A DNA stretch of 64,000 bases from Aurantimicrobium sp. MWH-Uga1 (GCF_003325955.1 NZ_CP030929.1:372001-436000), one strand, 5' to 3'. Shown: positions 24,680 to 35,534, counted from the first letter of the stretch. Made by a program: numbers and translations. The notes: generated by a model from the sequence alone, not told the origin.

Positions 24680-24724
24680 CTTAACGAGTTATCCCCGCAC
24701 ACTGTGCGGGGATAACTCGTTAAG
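24680..24724. terminator. Perfect 21-bp stem-loop between ligC and the convergent gene
   Basis: The left arm (24680-24700) and right arm (24704-24724) are exact complements of 21 bases with a 3-nt loop (ACT). The core is TTATCCCCGCAC. The right arm includes the stop codon of the minus-strand gene (24720-24722), so it can end both transcripts. Confidence 0.8.
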
Positions 24725-25496
24725 ACTTCTTAGTCGGGGGCTGAGCGTGAGGAATTTTCTTGCCATGCATGATGCGACCGTGCGTGAACTGGATGGGCGC
24801 AATCATCGTGCTTTCGTAACCGCTTTGCGACAATATCTCCACCACATCCTGCATTTCTATTTGGTGGCGTTTGAAGTTGTGCGCGGCATCATCGATGAGT
24901 TCTTGAGCGCGGGCAGCGGTCATGCCATCGAATTGCCGCTGAATTTCTTGGCACGCAAAGTCTTGCATGCCGACGCTCTCGGCTGCCCACAGAGTATCCG
25001 TAAGAGCACCGGTGAGAGATTTTGCCAGCAGATTTCGCAGTAACTGACGTAACGCAACATCTCCTGCCTTATCAGAAATGAAGTAGGCAGGAAAGGAAAG
25101 GGCAGTGAGCTCAGAAACCAGGCGCAACGCTGCTGCCCCAGATGCTTCCACTCCCAGCTCGTCAACGATGGCGGCATCCGCATGGGCTTCTTCAGGAACT
25201 GTTTGAGCAATGCGCTGTTTGAGCTCAGGAGTTGCTGTAGTGAAATCTGCATAGATTGCTCCTGCTTTCAGGACAGGAGCAATCTTCTCTGCTGTTGAAT
25301 GCGCGAGATGTGGTGTGCTGTGCACAAGAACAATATCTGAGCTTGTGACAGCATCTTCGATACTGGAGCTCACCGTGATCGGGACATACTGTGGGGTGTG
25401 AGTATCAAAGCCCACCACTTCAGCGCCAGCGTCCTTGAGTGATACTGCTAACGCAAGTAGGGAATCGGATAAGCCGATTACAGCGATACGAGTCAT
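24720..25496 (-). CDS. 6-Phosphogluconate-dehydrogenase-like NAD(P) oxidoreductase
   Basis: A 258-residue protein. The N-terminal Rossmann domain (RIAVIGLSDSLLALAVSL, FDTHT, then DIVLVHSTP) belongs to the beta-hydroxyacid dehydrogenase group. The C-terminal half is helical and DUF1932-like (SLTGALTDTLWAAESVG). The glycine pattern GLSDSL departs from GxGxxG, which may weaken cofactor binding. The substrate is unknown. The ATG at 25496 is preferred over an upstream TTG that would overlap the aldo/keto reductase gene. It lies 7 bp downstream of that gene on the same strand, so the two are probably co-expressed. Confidence 0.68.
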   Translation of the reverse strand: MTRIAVIGLSDSLLALAVSLKDAGAEVVGFDTHTPQYVPITVSSSIEDAVTSSDIVLVHSTPHLAHSTAEKIAPVLKAGAIYADFTTATPELKQRIAQTVPEEAHADAAIVDELGVEASGAAALRLVSELTALSFPAYFISDKAGDVALRQLLRNLLAKSLTGALTDTLWAAESVGMQDFACQEIQRQFDGMTAARAQELIDDAAHNFKRHQIEMQDVVEILSQSGYESTMIAPIQFTHGRIMHGKKIPHAQPPTKKS

Positions 25497-25503
25497 TAGT
25501 TTC

Positions 25504-26499
<996 letters not shown>

Positions 26500-27894
26500 T
26501 TAGGGATGTGTCATGGACAGCACATCAAGGGCACTGTCGAGTTGTTCGAGTGTGAGCTTCTTGCCATCGACATAACCCAGTTCCAGTGTGGCTTCACGAA
26601 TAGTGATGCCATGAGCAACGGCATGTTTGGCAATCTTTGCAGCTGCTTCGTAACCGATGAATTTATTCAGTGGTGTCACAATTGACGGACTGGACTCAGC
26701 CAGAGCTCGAGCTCGCTTCACATTGGCCTCGAGGCCGTCAACGGTCTTATCAGCCAAGATGCGTGCAGAGGCAGAAAGTAAACGGATTGATTCCAGCACA
26801 GAGCTTCCCATCACGGGTATAGCAACATTGAGCTCAAAGAGTCCAGACGCGCCCCCCATCACAACGGCTGCATCATTCCCGATAACGCGCATGCACACCA
26901 TGAGCACGGCTTCGGGAACCACAGGGTTCACCTTGCCAGGCATGATGGAGGAGCCTGGTTGCAGATCAGGGATATGAATTTCAGCAAGGCCAGTATTTGG
27001 ACCTGAGCCCATCCATCGAATGTCATTACAGATTTTGGTCAAGCTCACCGCGATGGTGCGCAAAGCACCTGAGGCCTCCACCAAACCGTCACGGTTGGCT
27101 TGGGCTTCAAAGTGGTCGCGGGCTTCAGTAATCGGGAGTTTGGTTTCTTTGGCTAGTTTCTTAATCACCAGCTGAGGGAAACCCTTGGGGGTGTTTATTC
27201 CCGTTCCCACAGCAGTCCCTCCGAGGGGAACCTCTGCCACACGGGGCAAAGCTGCTTTGATGCGTTCAACGCCTAACCGAATCTGTGCTGCATAGCCACC
27301 AAACTCTTGGCCAAGTGTGACAGGGGTGGCATCCATGAGGTGGGTGCGGCCTGACTTGACTACTTTTGCCCACTTTTTGGCTTTCTTCTCCAACGCTTTA
27401 GCGAGATATTCCAAAGATGGAATGAGATCTTTGATTAGCGCGCTGGTCACGGCCACGTGCACGGACGTGGGGAACACATCGTTGGAGGACTGTGAGCAAT
27501 TCACATGATCATTGGGGTGAACTGGCTTCTTCAGCTTCTTCGACGCAAGAGTAGCCAGCACCTCGTTCATGTTCATGTTGGAGCTGGTACCAGAGCCTGT
27601 TTGGTAAATATCGATAGGGAACTGATCGTCATACTTGCCCGCAATAACCTCATCAGCTGCCCAAGCGATTGCCTCGGCAATGCGTTGGTTCAACACACCT
27701 AGTTCAGCGTTGGCCAGGGCTGCAGCTTTTTTGATCTGCGCCAGTGCTGCGATGTGAGCTGCCTCGAGAGTGGAACCTGAGATGGGGAAATTTTCCACTG
27801 CGCGCTGAGTTTGTGCTCCATAGAGTGCAGTGATGGGAACCATCACTTCACCCATCGTGTCGTGTTCGACGCGGAATTCCTTGTTTGTGGCCAC
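26500..27894 (-). CDS. fumC: Fumarate hydratase, class II
   Basis: A 464-residue fumarase of the aspartase/fumarase superfamily, catalysing fumarate + water to malate in the TCA cycle. Seen: [16 protein letters not shown], the substrate-site [30 protein letters not shown], and the superfamily signature [12 protein letters not shown] with the mobile catalytic Ser loop. The length is typical. The start is GTG with AGGAG upstream. It follows the carbonic anhydrase gene by 34 bp. Confidence 0.95.
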   Translation of the reverse strand: MATNKEFRVEHDTMGEVMVPITALYGAQTQRAVENFPISGSTLEAAHIAALAQIKKAAALANAELGVLNQRIAEAIAWAADEVIAGKYDDQFPIDIYQTGSGTSSNMNMNEVLATLASKKLKKPVHPNDHVNCSQSSNDVFPTSVHVAVTSALIKDLIPSLEYLAKALEKKAKKWAKVVKSGRTHLMDATPVTLGQEFGGYAAQIRLGVERIKAALPRVAEVPLGGTAVGTGINTPKGFPQLVIKKLAKETKLPITEARDHFEAQANRDGLVEASGALRTIAVSLTKICNDIRWMGSGPNTGLAEIHIPDLQPGSSIMPGKVNPVVPEAVLMVCMRVIGNDAAVVMGGASGLFELNVAIPVMGSSVLESIRLLSASARILADKTVDGLEANVKRARALAESSPSIVTPLNKFIGYEAAAKIAKHAVAHGITIREATLELGYVDGKKLTLEQLDSALDVLSMTHP

Positions 27895-27928
27895 GAGTAC
27901 TCCTGAGGTGGTGAAGAGATGGGAAAAG

Positions 27929-28591
27929 TTAGATGCCGATGTCTCCTACGACAACATCGGGCTTAACAGCACCTTGGCCCAAGCGATAGTTGGCGCCCAC
28001 GATGGCGAGTTTGCCGTCGGCAATTGCTTGGGTAATGAGCTCGGAGCTTTCCATCAGCTCAGCAATTGTGTCGCGCAGATGTTCGCGACCCACCTCGAGG
28101 GCATCAACGTCTGCAGGGTTGAGGGAGCCATCAGGAGCAAACTGTCCTGCTTTGCCGGCAACGCGACGAATAGCAGGAACGATCCGCGCGACCAGGCTTG
28201 CGATGTGGGGTGGAAGCTGAGAGGCATCTGGGCCCAACATGTTGATCGCGCCCTTGACGGCACCACAGTTATCGTGACCAAGCACAACGATGAGGGGAAC
28301 TTCTAAGATTCCCACGGCATATTCGAGGGAGCCCACGACAGAGTCAGAAATAATCTGGCCTGCATTGCGCACAACAAATAAGTCACCCAAGCCCTTGTCG
28401 AAAATGATTTCTGCGGCGAGACGTGAGTCAGAACAGCCAAAGAGAGCTGAGAGTGGACGCTGTTCTTCCATGAGTTCAGCCCGACGTTCTACATCCTGGC
28501 GAGGGTGAGCGGGGGCACCAGAGACGAAGCGTTCATTACCGCGAATCATTTCAGCCCATGCGTCAGCTGGGCTTAGTCGCGTTCGGTTCAC
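27929..28591 (-). CDS. Beta-class carbonic anhydrase
   Basis: A 220-residue beta-carbonic anhydrase that interconverts CO2 and bicarbonate. Zinc ligands are seen: Cys and Asp-Arg of FGCSDSRL near residue 52, and His-Cys of [12 protein letters not shown] near residue 105. A VRNAGQI motif lies between them. It probably supplies bicarbonate for carboxylases. The GTG start overlaps the stop of the DUF4245 gene (GTGA), so the two are translationally coupled. Confidence 0.92.
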   Translation of the reverse strand: MNRTRLSPADAWAEMIRGNERFVSGAPAHPRQDVERRAELMEEQRPLSALFGCSDSRLAAEIIFDKGLGDLFVVRNAGQIISDSVVGSLEYAVGILEVPLIVVLGHDNCGAVKGAINMLGPDASQLPPHIASLVARIVPAIRRVAGKAGQFAPDGSLNPADVDALEVGREHLRDTIAELMESSELITQAIADGKLAIVGANYRLGQGAVKPDVVVGDIGI

Positions 28592-29232
28592 TGGGCGCTC
28601 CTCAGGTCTGCTGTTATCGAGGTGGCAAGCTGTTCAAATTCAGCAGGTTCTGCCGTGCCAAAAAGCACGATGGTGGCATCACCGGAGGTGGTGACCATCG
28701 CGTATTCAACATTGCCGGGGTCACTCATGGAGCTGTTGTCATAGATGGTCCAGACGTGCCCATCAATTGTCATTTCACCCGTTGGAGGATATTCCTTGAG
28801 GGTTTGCGAAACCCATGTTGCATCTGCGTCAAAGGCTTCGTTGAAAGCAATAAATTGATCGTTGGGAGTGATGAAACCGATATACCAACTGGTCACTTTG
28901 CCATTGTTGGCATTACGCAGCTCTGCTGCGTTTGCTCGCCAATCTTTTGGCATGGCCGGCACAAGTAAGTCACGGTTGAGTGTTTGTGCAGCAACCTCAC
29001 TCTGGGCCACATAGTCGATATTCCATTGAGGGTCACCGTCCGGGCGAGGCACGAGGAAATAGATCACCATGACTAAAGCCAGCGTGACCAGCATGGAATA
29101 GACCAGGTTGTTGATGGTCTTGCGAGATTTGTACAGTCTGGAGTTTTCCGCTTTACGCGCAGCAGTCTCTTCTGGTGTCTCGGGCCTGCCTAGCTCCGCG
29201 ACAATCTTGGGTTCTTTCTTCCGGGGGCTCAT
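28588..29232 (-). CDS. DUF4245 membrane-anchored protein
   Basis: A 214-residue protein with a charged cytoplasmic start ([11 protein letters not shown]), one membrane helix ([21 protein letters not shown], near 52-72) and an extracytoplasmic domain of about 140 residues typical of actinobacterial DUF4245. The family function is unknown. It is often found next to exodeoxyribonuclease VII and fumarase or fructose-bisphosphatase genes in actinobacteria, as here. The ATG at 29232 overlaps the xseB stop (ATGA), which decides against a longer upstream start. Confidence 0.8.
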   Translation of the reverse strand: MSPRKKEPKIVAELGRPETPEETAARKAENSRLYKSRKTINNLVYSMLVTLALVMVIYFLVPRPDGDPQWNIDYVAQSEVAAQTLNRDLLVPAMPKDWRANAAELRNANNGKVTSWYIGFITPNDQFIAFNEAFDADATWVSQTLKEYPPTGEMTIDGHVWTIYDNSSMSDPGNVEYAMVTTSGDATIVLFGTAEPAEFEQLATSITADLRSAQ

Positions 29233-29459
29233 TCTGCTGAGGCGCCTGCAGAATCTATACCAGCTCGAGCGGCGTTGAGGCGCTCTTTGGCTCCAACCAG
29301 CCATTCTTCACAGCGCGCAGCGAGTGCTTCCCCTCGTTCCCACAGGGCGAGAGTCTCCTCGAGAGTGGGGCTGCCCTGCTCGAGTTGCGCCACAACAGCG
29401 ACAAGCTCGTTACGTGCTTCCTCGTAGCTGAGCTTGGAGACATCTGCTGGTGTTGCCAT
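29229..29459 (-). CDS. xseB: Exodeoxyribonuclease VII small subunit
   Basis: A 76-residue helical protein with the XseB pattern [45 protein letters not shown] shown here only in part: [18 protein letters not shown] and ALWERGE. It binds XseA to form exonuclease VII, which degrades single-stranded DNA. The start is fixed by a leaderless -10 box six bases upstream. xseA is not adjacent: a plus-strand oxidoreductase gene lies between them. Confidence 0.9.
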   Translation of the reverse strand: MATPADVSKLSYEEARNELVAVVAQLEQGSPTLEETLALWERGEALAARCEEWLVGAKERLNAARAGIDSAGASAE

Positions 29460-29465
29460 AGCTCA

Positions 29466-29471
29466 ATTCTA
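29466..29471 (-). promoter_or_regulatory. Leaderless -10 box for xseB
   Basis: On the minus strand TAGAAT, a near-consensus -10, is followed by six bases and the ATG at 29459. Confidence 0.6.
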
Positions 29472-29546
29472 CCTGCAGCTGTGCAGTGCGTTCACGTCCG
29501 TATGCACAGCATTCCTGTGGGGCAGACAAAGACCACCCTGGTGAGT

Positions 29547-29552
29547 CAGAAT
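29547..29552 (+). promoter_or_regulatory. Leaderless -10 box for the MDR oxidoreductase gene
   Basis: CAGAAT is followed by six bases and the ATG at 29559. The first base departs from TANNNT, so this is weaker than the others. Confidence 0.4.
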
Positions 29553-29558
29553 GAGGGT

Positions 29559-30539
29559 ATGCGTGCAGCCGTAGCAATCAGTCAAGACCCCGCCAACCCT
29601 TTAGCAGGATTGGTTGTTCAAGATATGCCGAAACCAGAAGTAGTTCCTGGCTGGGTCACAGTAAAAGTGGTTGCCTCATCGGTGAACCCACACGATCTGT
29701 GGACACTCAAGGGTGTGGGCCACCCGGCAGAACGTATCCCGATGATTTTGGGATGCGATGCAGCTGGGTATCTCGAAGATGGAACCCCAGTGATTGTTCA
29801 CCCCGTCTTTGGCGATGCGCAGCGCGGACATGGTGACATCACCATGGATCCGCAGCGCGCTTTGCTCTCAGAGGTTCACAACGGTGGTTTTGCTGAATGG
29901 GTGCTCGTTCCCGAAACACACGTTGTCCCCAAGCCTGACTATTTCAGTTTTGAGGAAGCAGCGGTGCTTCCCATCGCGTGGGGAACCGCGTACCGCATGC
30001 TTTTTACTCGTGCAGGACTCAAGCCTGGAGATAAAGTCCTCGTGCAAGGTGCCACCGGTGGTGTTGCCAGCGCAGCGATTTCTTTAGCGAAAGCAGCTGG
30101 TGCCACGGTCTATGCCACCACTCGCGATGACGCAAACTTTGATTTTGCGAAAAAGGCAGGAGCGGACGAGGTATTCCTCACGGGAGCCCGACTACCAGAA
30201 CGTGTAGATATTGTCGTGGAAACCATCGGGGAAGCTACCTGGTCTCATTCACTCAAAGCACTTCGTCCTGGGGGAACAGTTGTTATTTGTGGCGCAACCT
30301 CGGGCCCGAATGCTTCAGCAGATCTGAACCGGGTGTTCTATCAGCAGCTTTCGGTAATTGGGTCGACAGGATGCACTGTGGATGAATTCACTCACCTTCT
30401 CGCATTTATGCAGTCTGAAGGATTACGTCCCACCATTACCGACACGGTGAGTCTCGAAAACATCCACGAAGGATTCCAGAAGCTCATCGCTGGCAAACAG
30501 CTGGGCAAGATTGCCGTGCGCGTCAGCGAAGAACACTAA
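29559..30539 (+). CDS. Zinc-less medium-chain dehydrogenase (quinone oxidoreductase-like)
   Basis: A 326-residue MDR-superfamily protein. The N-terminal GroES-like domain has VVASSVNPHDLWTLKG and LGCDAAGYL. The central Rossmann domain has VLVQGATGGVASAAISLAKAAGATVYATTR (read in parts: QGATGGVASAA and TVYATTR). The cysteine cluster of the structural zinc site is absent, as in zeta-crystallin-like quinone reductases. NADPH is likely. The substrate is unknown. The gene is inserted in opposite orientation between xseA and xseB. Its start is chosen from the -10 box and from alignment to the family start. Confidence 0.83.
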   Translation: MRAAVAISQDPANPLAGLVVQDMPKPEVVPGWVTVKVVASSVNPHDLWTLKGVGHPAERIPMILGCDAAGYLEDGTPVIVHPVFGDAQRGHGDITMDPQRALLSEVHNGGFAEWVLVPETHVVPKPDYFSFEEAAVLPIAWGTAYRMLFTRAGLKPGDKVLVQGATGGVASAAISLAKAAGATVYATTRDDANFDFAKKAGADEVFLTGARLPERVDIVVETIGEATWSHSLKALRPGGTVVICGATSGPNASADLNRVFYQQLSVIGSTGCTVDEFTHLLAFMQSEGLRPTITDTVSLENIHEGFQKLIAGKQLGKIAVRVSEEH

Positions 30540-30563
30540 GCACTTCGCCAAGCACGAAGCACA

Positions 30564-31784
30564 CTACTTCTTTTTCGGAGCACCATTCGAGACAGCATCA
30601 ACCACACCTTCGGCAAGGTTCAGTGTGAATTCTGTGTGTGCCGGAGCGTCCTTCGCACTGCGTACGACGGAGCCATCGGCCAAAACTGCGATGGCGTAGC
30701 CACGATCCAGAGTCTGCTGAGGCGAAAGCGCTCGCAGTTGAGTCTTCAAAGACACCGTCTCTTGCATGGCGTTATGGAGTGCGCGGTCGACAAGGTCAGA
30801 ACCGCGCTGCACGTTGCGCACAATCTCTTCAGCCCGAGTGGCAATAATCCAGTCAGAATCCGCAAGCACTGGCCGAGAACGCAGGCTCTCTAGGCGCTCC
30901 AGTTCAGTTGAAAGGAAACTTGTGACCTTGTTGCTGATGCGACTCTTCGCATCGGCAACGCGAGCAAGTTCCTCACTCACGTCGGGAACAACGCGCTTCG
31001 CTGCATCAGTGGGGGTGGAGGCGCGCAGATCTGCCACGTTATCTAACAGCGGCGCATCGGCTTCATGGCCAATGGCGCTCACCAGGGGGGTGACACAGGC
31101 AGCTGCAACCCGCAAAAGTTTTTCATCGCTGAACGGCAACAGGTTTTGGAAATCGCCACCACCGCGGGCAATGATGATCACATCAACCGCGGGGTCGGCA
31201 TCCAGTTTTTGGATTGCAGCGATAACCTCGGGAACTGTTTGGTCGCCTTGCACTTTGGTGTGGATCACTTTGAACTCAACCTGAGGCCAGCGCAAATGAG
31301 CGTTGCGCAAAACATCTTTTTCTGCGTCAGAGTCTTGACCTGTGATTAGTCCAATGCATTGCGGCAAGAACGGAAGCGGAACTTTCCGGTCTGCGTCAAA
31401 AAGACCCTCTTTGGCCAGCTGAGCGCGAAGGCGCTCTAACTTTTCCAGTAGATCGCCTAAGCCAATGTGGCGCAGTTCGAGAACATTAAGCCCCAACTGG
31501 CCATTCTTTTTCCAGAAGTCCACTTTGACCAGGGCAACAACACGGTCCCCTTGTTTGATGTCATCAGGCATCTTGGTGCGCGCATTTGACCAAATAGTGA
31601 AGCCCATAGTGGAGTCTTCGGTGAGGTCTTTGAGTTTTCCAAAGATTCCAGAAGAACGTTGATCCCACTGGGTAATCTCGCCTTCAACCCACACCAGACC
31701 GAGGCGGTCAAGGTATGCCTTGAGCTTGGTCGTCAAAGCAGCAATGGGCCACGGCTCTTCCCGGGTCGATGCTGCCTCACTCAT
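30564..31784 (-). CDS. xseA: Exodeoxyribonuclease VII large subunit
   Basis: A 406-residue XseA, the catalytic subunit of exonuclease VII. The N-terminal OB-fold ([20 protein letters not shown]) binds single-stranded DNA. The catalytic core shows [59 protein letters not shown] (in parts) and a long helical C-terminal region for XseB binding. The ATG at 31784 is supported by a -10 box seven bases upstream and by the family start. It is divergent from ispH. Confidence 0.93.
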   Translation of the reverse strand: MSEAASTREEPWPIAALTTKLKAYLDRLGLVWVEGEITQWDQRSSGIFGKLKDLTEDSTMGFTIWSNARTKMPDDIKQGDRVVALVKVDFWKKNGQLGLNVLELRHIGLGDLLEKLERLRAQLAKEGLFDADRKVPLPFLPQCIGLITGQDSDAEKDVLRNAHLRWPQVEFKVIHTKVQGDQTVPEVIAAIQKLDADPAVDVIIIARGGGDFQNLLPFSDEKLLRVAAACVTPLVSAIGHEADAPLLDNVADLRASTPTDAAKRVVPDVSEELARVADAKSRISNKVTSFLSTELERLESLRSRPVLADSDWIIATRAEEIVRNVQRGSDLVDRALHNAMQETVSLKTQLRALSPQQTLDRGYAIAVLADGSVVRSAKDAPAHTEFTLNLAEGVVDAVSNGAPKKK

Positions 31785-31791
31785 ACCTATC

Positions 31792-31797
31792 AGGCTA
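31792..31797 (-). promoter_or_regulatory. Leaderless -10 box for xseA
   Basis: On the minus strand TAGCCT is followed by seven bases and the ATG at 31784. Confidence 0.5.
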
Positions 31798-31832
31798 GTC
31801 GAGACCACGGGCAAACACTCATCTTCGTCGCC

Positions 31833-31838
31833 TAAGCT
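31833..31838 (+). promoter_or_regulatory. Leaderless -10 box for ispH
   Basis: TAAGCT is followed by seven bases and the in-frame GTG at 31846. This supports that GTG over the downstream ATG codons at 31873 and 31894. Confidence 0.45.
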
Positions 31839-31845
31839 GGAGTAT

Positions 31846-32868
31846 GTGAGCGCAACGAATATAGGTCTGGGCATGCCCCGCATTCCCCGCCCCATGAAAA
31901 CCCTGGTTGAGATGCCATCGCCGAACCCTAAGAAGGTTCTCTTGGCTTCCCCACGCGGTTATTGTGCTGGCGTTGACCGTGCGGTTATCACGGTAGAGAA
32001 GGCACTTGAGACGTATGGTGCACCCGTCTATGTGCGCAAAGAAATTGTTCACAACAAGTATGTGGTTTCTACCCTCGAAGAGGCTGGCGCCATCTTCGTC
32101 GACGAAGTCGATGAAGTTCCAGAAGGTTCACATCTCGTGTTCTCGGCTCACGGTGTCTCACCAGCGGTCGTCGCTAGTGCTGAAGCCAAGAACATGCAAA
32201 CCATTGATGCCACCTGTCCGCTGGTGACCAAAGTTCACCGGGAAGCAGTGCGCTTTGCCCGTGACGATTATGAAATCCTTCTTATTGGGCACGTCGGCCA
32301 CGAAGAAGTAGAAGGAACCGCAGGAGAAGCACCCGACCACGTCACCATCGTGGATGGCCCTCACGCGGTTCCCGACATCGAGGTCAAAGACCCCAACAAG
32401 GTTGTCTGGTTGTCTCAGACCACGTTGAGCGTGGACGAGACAATGGAAACAGTGCGCTTACTGCGTGAACGCTTCCCGAACCTGCAAGATCCCCCGAGCG
32501 ATGACATTTGTTATGCCACCCAAAACCGTCAGATTGCCATCAAGAAGGTTGCAGCAAACTCTGACTTGGTCATCGTGGTTGGTTCAGCAAACTCCTCAAA
32601 CTCCGTGCGATTGGTGGAAGTTGCCTTGGAATACGGGGCCAAAGCGTCGTATCGCGTCGATTTCGCTGATGAAATTCAGCAGGAATGGTTTGACGGTGTT
32701 TCCACTGTTGGTGTCACCAGCGGTGCTTCTGTTCCCGAAGAGCTCGTTCAAGATGTTCTCAAGGTGATTGCCACTGCCGGATATACCGACATCGAAGAAG
32801 TAAAGACAGCCGAAGAAGACCTCATCTTCTCACTGCCTAAAGAATTGCGACCTAAGCGCGCAAGCTAA
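31846..32868 (+). CDS. ispH: 4-Hydroxy-3-methylbut-2-enyl diphosphate reductase
   Basis: A 340-residue IspH, the iron-sulfur enzyme of the last step of the MEP isoprenoid pathway, producing IPP and DMAPP. The three cluster cysteines are seen in [20 protein letters not shown] and [11 protein letters not shown]. The substrate histidines are in VFSAHGVSP and [13 protein letters not shown]. The start is uncertain: GTG 31846 (leaderless), ATG 31873 or ATG 31894. All catalytic parts lie downstream of the last. It provides precursors for the prenyl carrier made by UppS at the start of the window. Confidence 0.93.
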   Translation: MSATNIGLGMPRIPRPMKTLVEMPSPNPKKVLLASPRGYCAGVDRAVITVEKALETYGAPVYVRKEIVHNKYVVSTLEEAGAIFVDEVDEVPEGSHLVFSAHGVSPAVVASAEAKNMQTIDATCPLVTKVHREAVRFARDDYEILLIGHVGHEEVEGTAGEAPDHVTIVDGPHAVPDIEVKDPNKVVWLSQTTLSVDETMETVRLLRERFPNLQDPPSDDICYATQNRQIAIKKVAANSDLVIVVGSANSSNSVRLVEVALEYGAKASYRVDFADEIQQEWFDGVSTVGVTSGASVPEELVQDVLKVIATAGYTDIEEVKTAEEDLIFSLPKELRPKRAS

Positions 32869-32870
32869 AA

Positions 32871-33356
32871 CTACTTCGCAGAGTTCGCCATATTGTTGAT
32901 GGCTTCCTGGAAACCAGGGTCAGCCAACAACGAAATAAAGATGCATGCGGTGGAAATAACATTTGCGGTTACTGCTCCGATAACCGGAACCCACCACGAC
33001 TTCTTCTTTGCCTGCATGCGCTCGCGTGACTTCCACACAACCAAAGCAAGAATGATTGCCTGAATAGTCACGGCAATCCAGCCCATTTGTGTCGCGAATG
33101 CCACACCAGTGAACGTGCCCATGTTGAAGTCGGGCATCAGGGTGTTGAGTTCGTCAACGAGTGCATTCATCACCGGCCGAGGGTTGATGTAGTCGGCAAG
33201 TCCAGAGAAAACCGAATACACACCAACGAAGATTAAGCCCCAGGTGACGAATCGATCCAGAGCAAGGCTCCGCTCCTGCTTCTCCTCGGGAGTCAGCGGA
33301 GTCGGAGCCTGCTTGGAATCTTCAGGCTTGGGTGCCTGCGGTTTTTTATCTGACAA
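32871..33356 (-). CDS. DUF6264 membrane protein
   Basis: A 161-residue protein. A Pro/Lys-rich cytoplasmic head (about 1-33) is followed by three or four membrane helices (FVTWGLIFVGVYSVFSGL, WIAVTIQAIILALVVW, VIGAVTANVISTACIFISLL) and an extracytoplasmic loop. The layout matches DUF6264, a family I know mainly from Microbacteriaceae, where its function is unknown. It is 3 bp downstream of fba on the same strand and its stop lies 2 bp from the ispH stop. Confidence 0.72.
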   Translation of the reverse strand: MSDKKPQAPKPEDSKQAPTPLTPEEKQERSLALDRFVTWGLIFVGVYSVFSGLADYINPRPVMNALVDELNTLMPDFNMGTFTGVAFATQMGWIAVTIQAIILALVVWKSRERMQAKKKSWWVPVIGAVTANVISTACIFISLLADPGFQEAINNMANSAK

Positions 33357-33359
33357 GAA

Positions 33360-34385
33360 TTACTTTCCGGAGTGACCGGCAGAACCCAGCTGCTCGGTGG
33401 AGTGGACGACGCGAGCTGCCATCGCAGTCTCGGCAAGCTTGCCCCAAGCGCGGGGGTCGTAGATCTTCTTGTTTCCTACTTCACCATCAACCTTGAGCAC
33501 ACCGTCGTAGTTGCGGAACATGGTGTCTGCCACCGAGCGAGTGAAGGCGTACTGGGTGTCAGTGTCGATGTTCATTTTCACCACTCCGTTATCAACGGCT
33601 TCAGCAATTTCTTCATCCGTTGAGCCAGATCCACCGTGGAATACGAGGTCGAAAGGCTTGGGGCCGGTGCCGAACTTGGCTGCCACACCCTCCTGGATGT
33701 CCTTGAGCAGTTCTGGACGAAGCTTGACGTTACCTGGCTTGTAGACGCCGTGAACGTTTCCGAAGGTCATGGCGGCCATGTAGCGACCATTCTCTCCCAG
33801 GCCGAGAGCTTCAACGGTCTTGATGCCATCTTCAACGGTGGTGTAGAGGCTGTCGTTGATGTCGTGAGAGACGCCATCTTCTTCTCCACCAACAACACCG
33901 ATCTCCACCTCAAGGATGGCGTGGATGTTCTTAGTCTTTGCCAGCATCATCTCAGCGATGTCGAGGTTCTCGGTCAGGGGCACTGCCGAACCATCCCACA
34001 TGTGGGACTGGAAGATGGGGTTACGCCCTGCGCGGACTTCTTCTTCAGAAGCGTTGATCAAGGGGAGAACAAAGTCGTCAAGAGCGTTCTTGGGGCAGTG
34101 GTCGGTGTGCAGTGCCACGGTGATGGGGTAGCTCTTCGCTACTTCGTGTGCAAACTTCGCGAAAGCAAGTGCACCCGTTGCACGAGCCTTGACCGTGTGG
34201 CCGGCAAAGTAGTCAGCACCACCAGTGGTGACCTGGATAATTCCGTCGGAACCTGCCTCGGTGAGGCCCTGAAGAACAGCGTTCAATGTCTGAGAGCTCG
34301 AGACGTTGAATGCAGGGTAAGCAAAGCCCTTGGCTTTTGCTTTGTCGAGCATCTCTGCATACTGTTCCGGGGTTGCGACGGGCAT
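33360..34385 (-). CDS. fba: Fructose-bisphosphate aldolase, class II
   Basis: A 341-residue zinc aldolase of glycolysis and gluconeogenesis, class IIA. Seen: the zinc ligands in VALHTDHCPKN and in the later FGNVHGVY and LVFHGGSGSTDEEI, plus EVEIGVVGGEEDG in the characteristic loop. The ATG at 34385 follows AAGGAGAT at good spacing. It is divergent from glpX, whose product acts on the same fructose 1,6-bisphosphate in the gluconeogenic direction. Confidence 0.95.
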   Translation of the reverse strand: MPVATPEQYAEMLDKAKAKGFAYPAFNVSSSQTLNAVLQGLTEAGSDGIIQVTTGGADYFAGHTVKARATGALAFAKFAHEVAKSYPITVALHTDHCPKNALDDFVLPLINASEEEVRAGRNPIFQSHMWDGSAVPLTENLDIAEMMLAKTKNIHAILEVEIGVVGGEEDGVSHDINDSLYTTVEDGIKTVEALGLGENGRYMAAMTFGNVHGVYKPGNVKLRPELLKDIQEGVAAKFGTGPKPFDLVFHGGSGSTDEEIAEAVDNGVVKMNIDTDTQYAFTRSVADTMFRNYDGVLKVDGEVGNKKIYDPRAWGKLAETAMAARVVHSTEQLGSAGHSGK

Positions 34386-34529
34386 GTCATCTCCTTGATT
34401 CTGGCGCGAATATAGGTGGGAAAGCGCCTCTCTAGTCTAATCGGGATGTGAGACCGCTCTTTATTGGTATTTCGCATCCAAATGTGTTGCCGCGCGCTCG
34501 TCGAATAGAAGGTGACGCGCGTCGACGCC

Positions 34530-34535
34530 TAGGCT
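34530..34535 (+). promoter_or_regulatory. Leaderless -10 box for glpX
   Basis: TAGGCT is followed by six bases and the GTG start at 34542. Confidence 0.55.
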
Positions 34536-34541
34536 GAAGTC

Positions 34542-35534
34542 GTGACGTCAACAAACACAGGCATTTTGAACCTCCACCCCGATCGCAACCTAGGTATGGA
34601 ATTGGTGCGCGCTACGGAAGCGGCAGCGATTCGCGCAGTTCCCTTTATCGGTCATGGTGACAAGAATGCAGCTGATAAGGCTGCCGTCGACGCCATGCGC
34701 GCGTTTCTTTCAACCGTGAATTTTGAGGGCGTTGTCGTCATTGGTGAGGGTGAAAAAGATGAAGCCCCCATGTTGTTTAACGGGGAAAAGGTGGGAACCG
34801 GTCGTGGTCCTGCCTGCGACATTGCGGTAGACCCCATCGACGGCACCAGCCTGACGGCTGCGGGCCGTCAGAACGCGGTCTCCGTCATTGCCGTCTCTGA
34901 CCGCGGCACCATGCTGGACGCCTCTTCTGTTTTCTACATGAACAAAATCGTCACTGGGGAAGCCGGTGTTGGTGTTGTTGATATTCGCAAGCCCATTGGC
35001 GAGAACATTCGTGCCTTGGCTAAAGCAATGGGCAAGCCGGTGGGCGACATTCGTGTGGCCATTCTTGACCGCCCACGTCATGAGGGTCTTATTCAGGAAA
35101 TCCGCGATGCTGGGGCAGGAACACGTTTGCTGCTGGATGGCGATGTTGCCGGTGGTATCAACGCAGCTCGTTACGAATCACGCATCGATATGTGCGTCGG
35201 TATCGGTGGAAGCCCTGAGGGCGTGGTCACCGCCTGCGCTATCAAGGCCCTTGGCGGACAGATCCAGACCATGATGGCTCCCAAAGATGACGAAGAGAAG
35301 CAGCGCGGTATTGATGCTGGCCTGAAGTTCGATTACGTCTACGACCAAGACACCTTGGTCACCAGTGACAACACCTTCTTCGTTGCCACCGGTGTAACCG
35401 ACGGTGGTCTCGTGGAAGGTGTTCGCCGTAAGGGGCCGATTATCCGCACCGACAGTATCATTTTGCGAGGTAAGTCCGGCACTATCCGTCGTGTGCAGAC
35501 CGACTACCGTGCCGACCGCTGGTTAGAACTTTAA
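34542..35534 (+). CDS. glpX: Fructose-1,6-bisphosphatase, class II
   Basis: A 330-residue GlpX-type phosphatase for gluconeogenesis. Seen: the metal-site Asp/Glu residues in VVIGEGEKDEAPML and the signature AVDPIDGTSLTAAGR, followed by GVVTACAIKALGGQIQ. This matters for growth on aromatics or organic acids, which enter below the fructose bisphosphate step. The GTG start is fixed by the leaderless promoter. The stop codon overlaps the stop of the convergent MFS gene (35531-35534). Confidence 0.94.
   Translation: MTSTNTGILNLHPDRNLGMELVRATEAAAIRAVPFIGHGDKNAADKAAVDAMRAFLSTVNFEGVVVIGEGEKDEAPMLFNGEKVGTGRGPACDIAVDPIDGTSLTAAGRQNAVSVIAVSDRGTMLDASSVFYMNKIVTGEAGVGVVDIRKPIGENIRALAKAMGKPVGDIRVAILDRPRHEGLIQEIRDAGAGTRLLLDGDVAGGINAARYESRIDMCVGIGGSPEGVVTACAIKALGGQIQTMMAPKDDEEKQRGIDAGLKFDYVYDQDTLVTSDNTFFVATGVTDGGLVEGVRRKGPIIRTDSIILRGKSGTIRRVQTDYRADRWLEL

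Noticed and set aside
33636..34415. Open frame of 259 codons antisense to fba
   Set aside because: It is a shadow of a certain housekeeping gene and has no domain.
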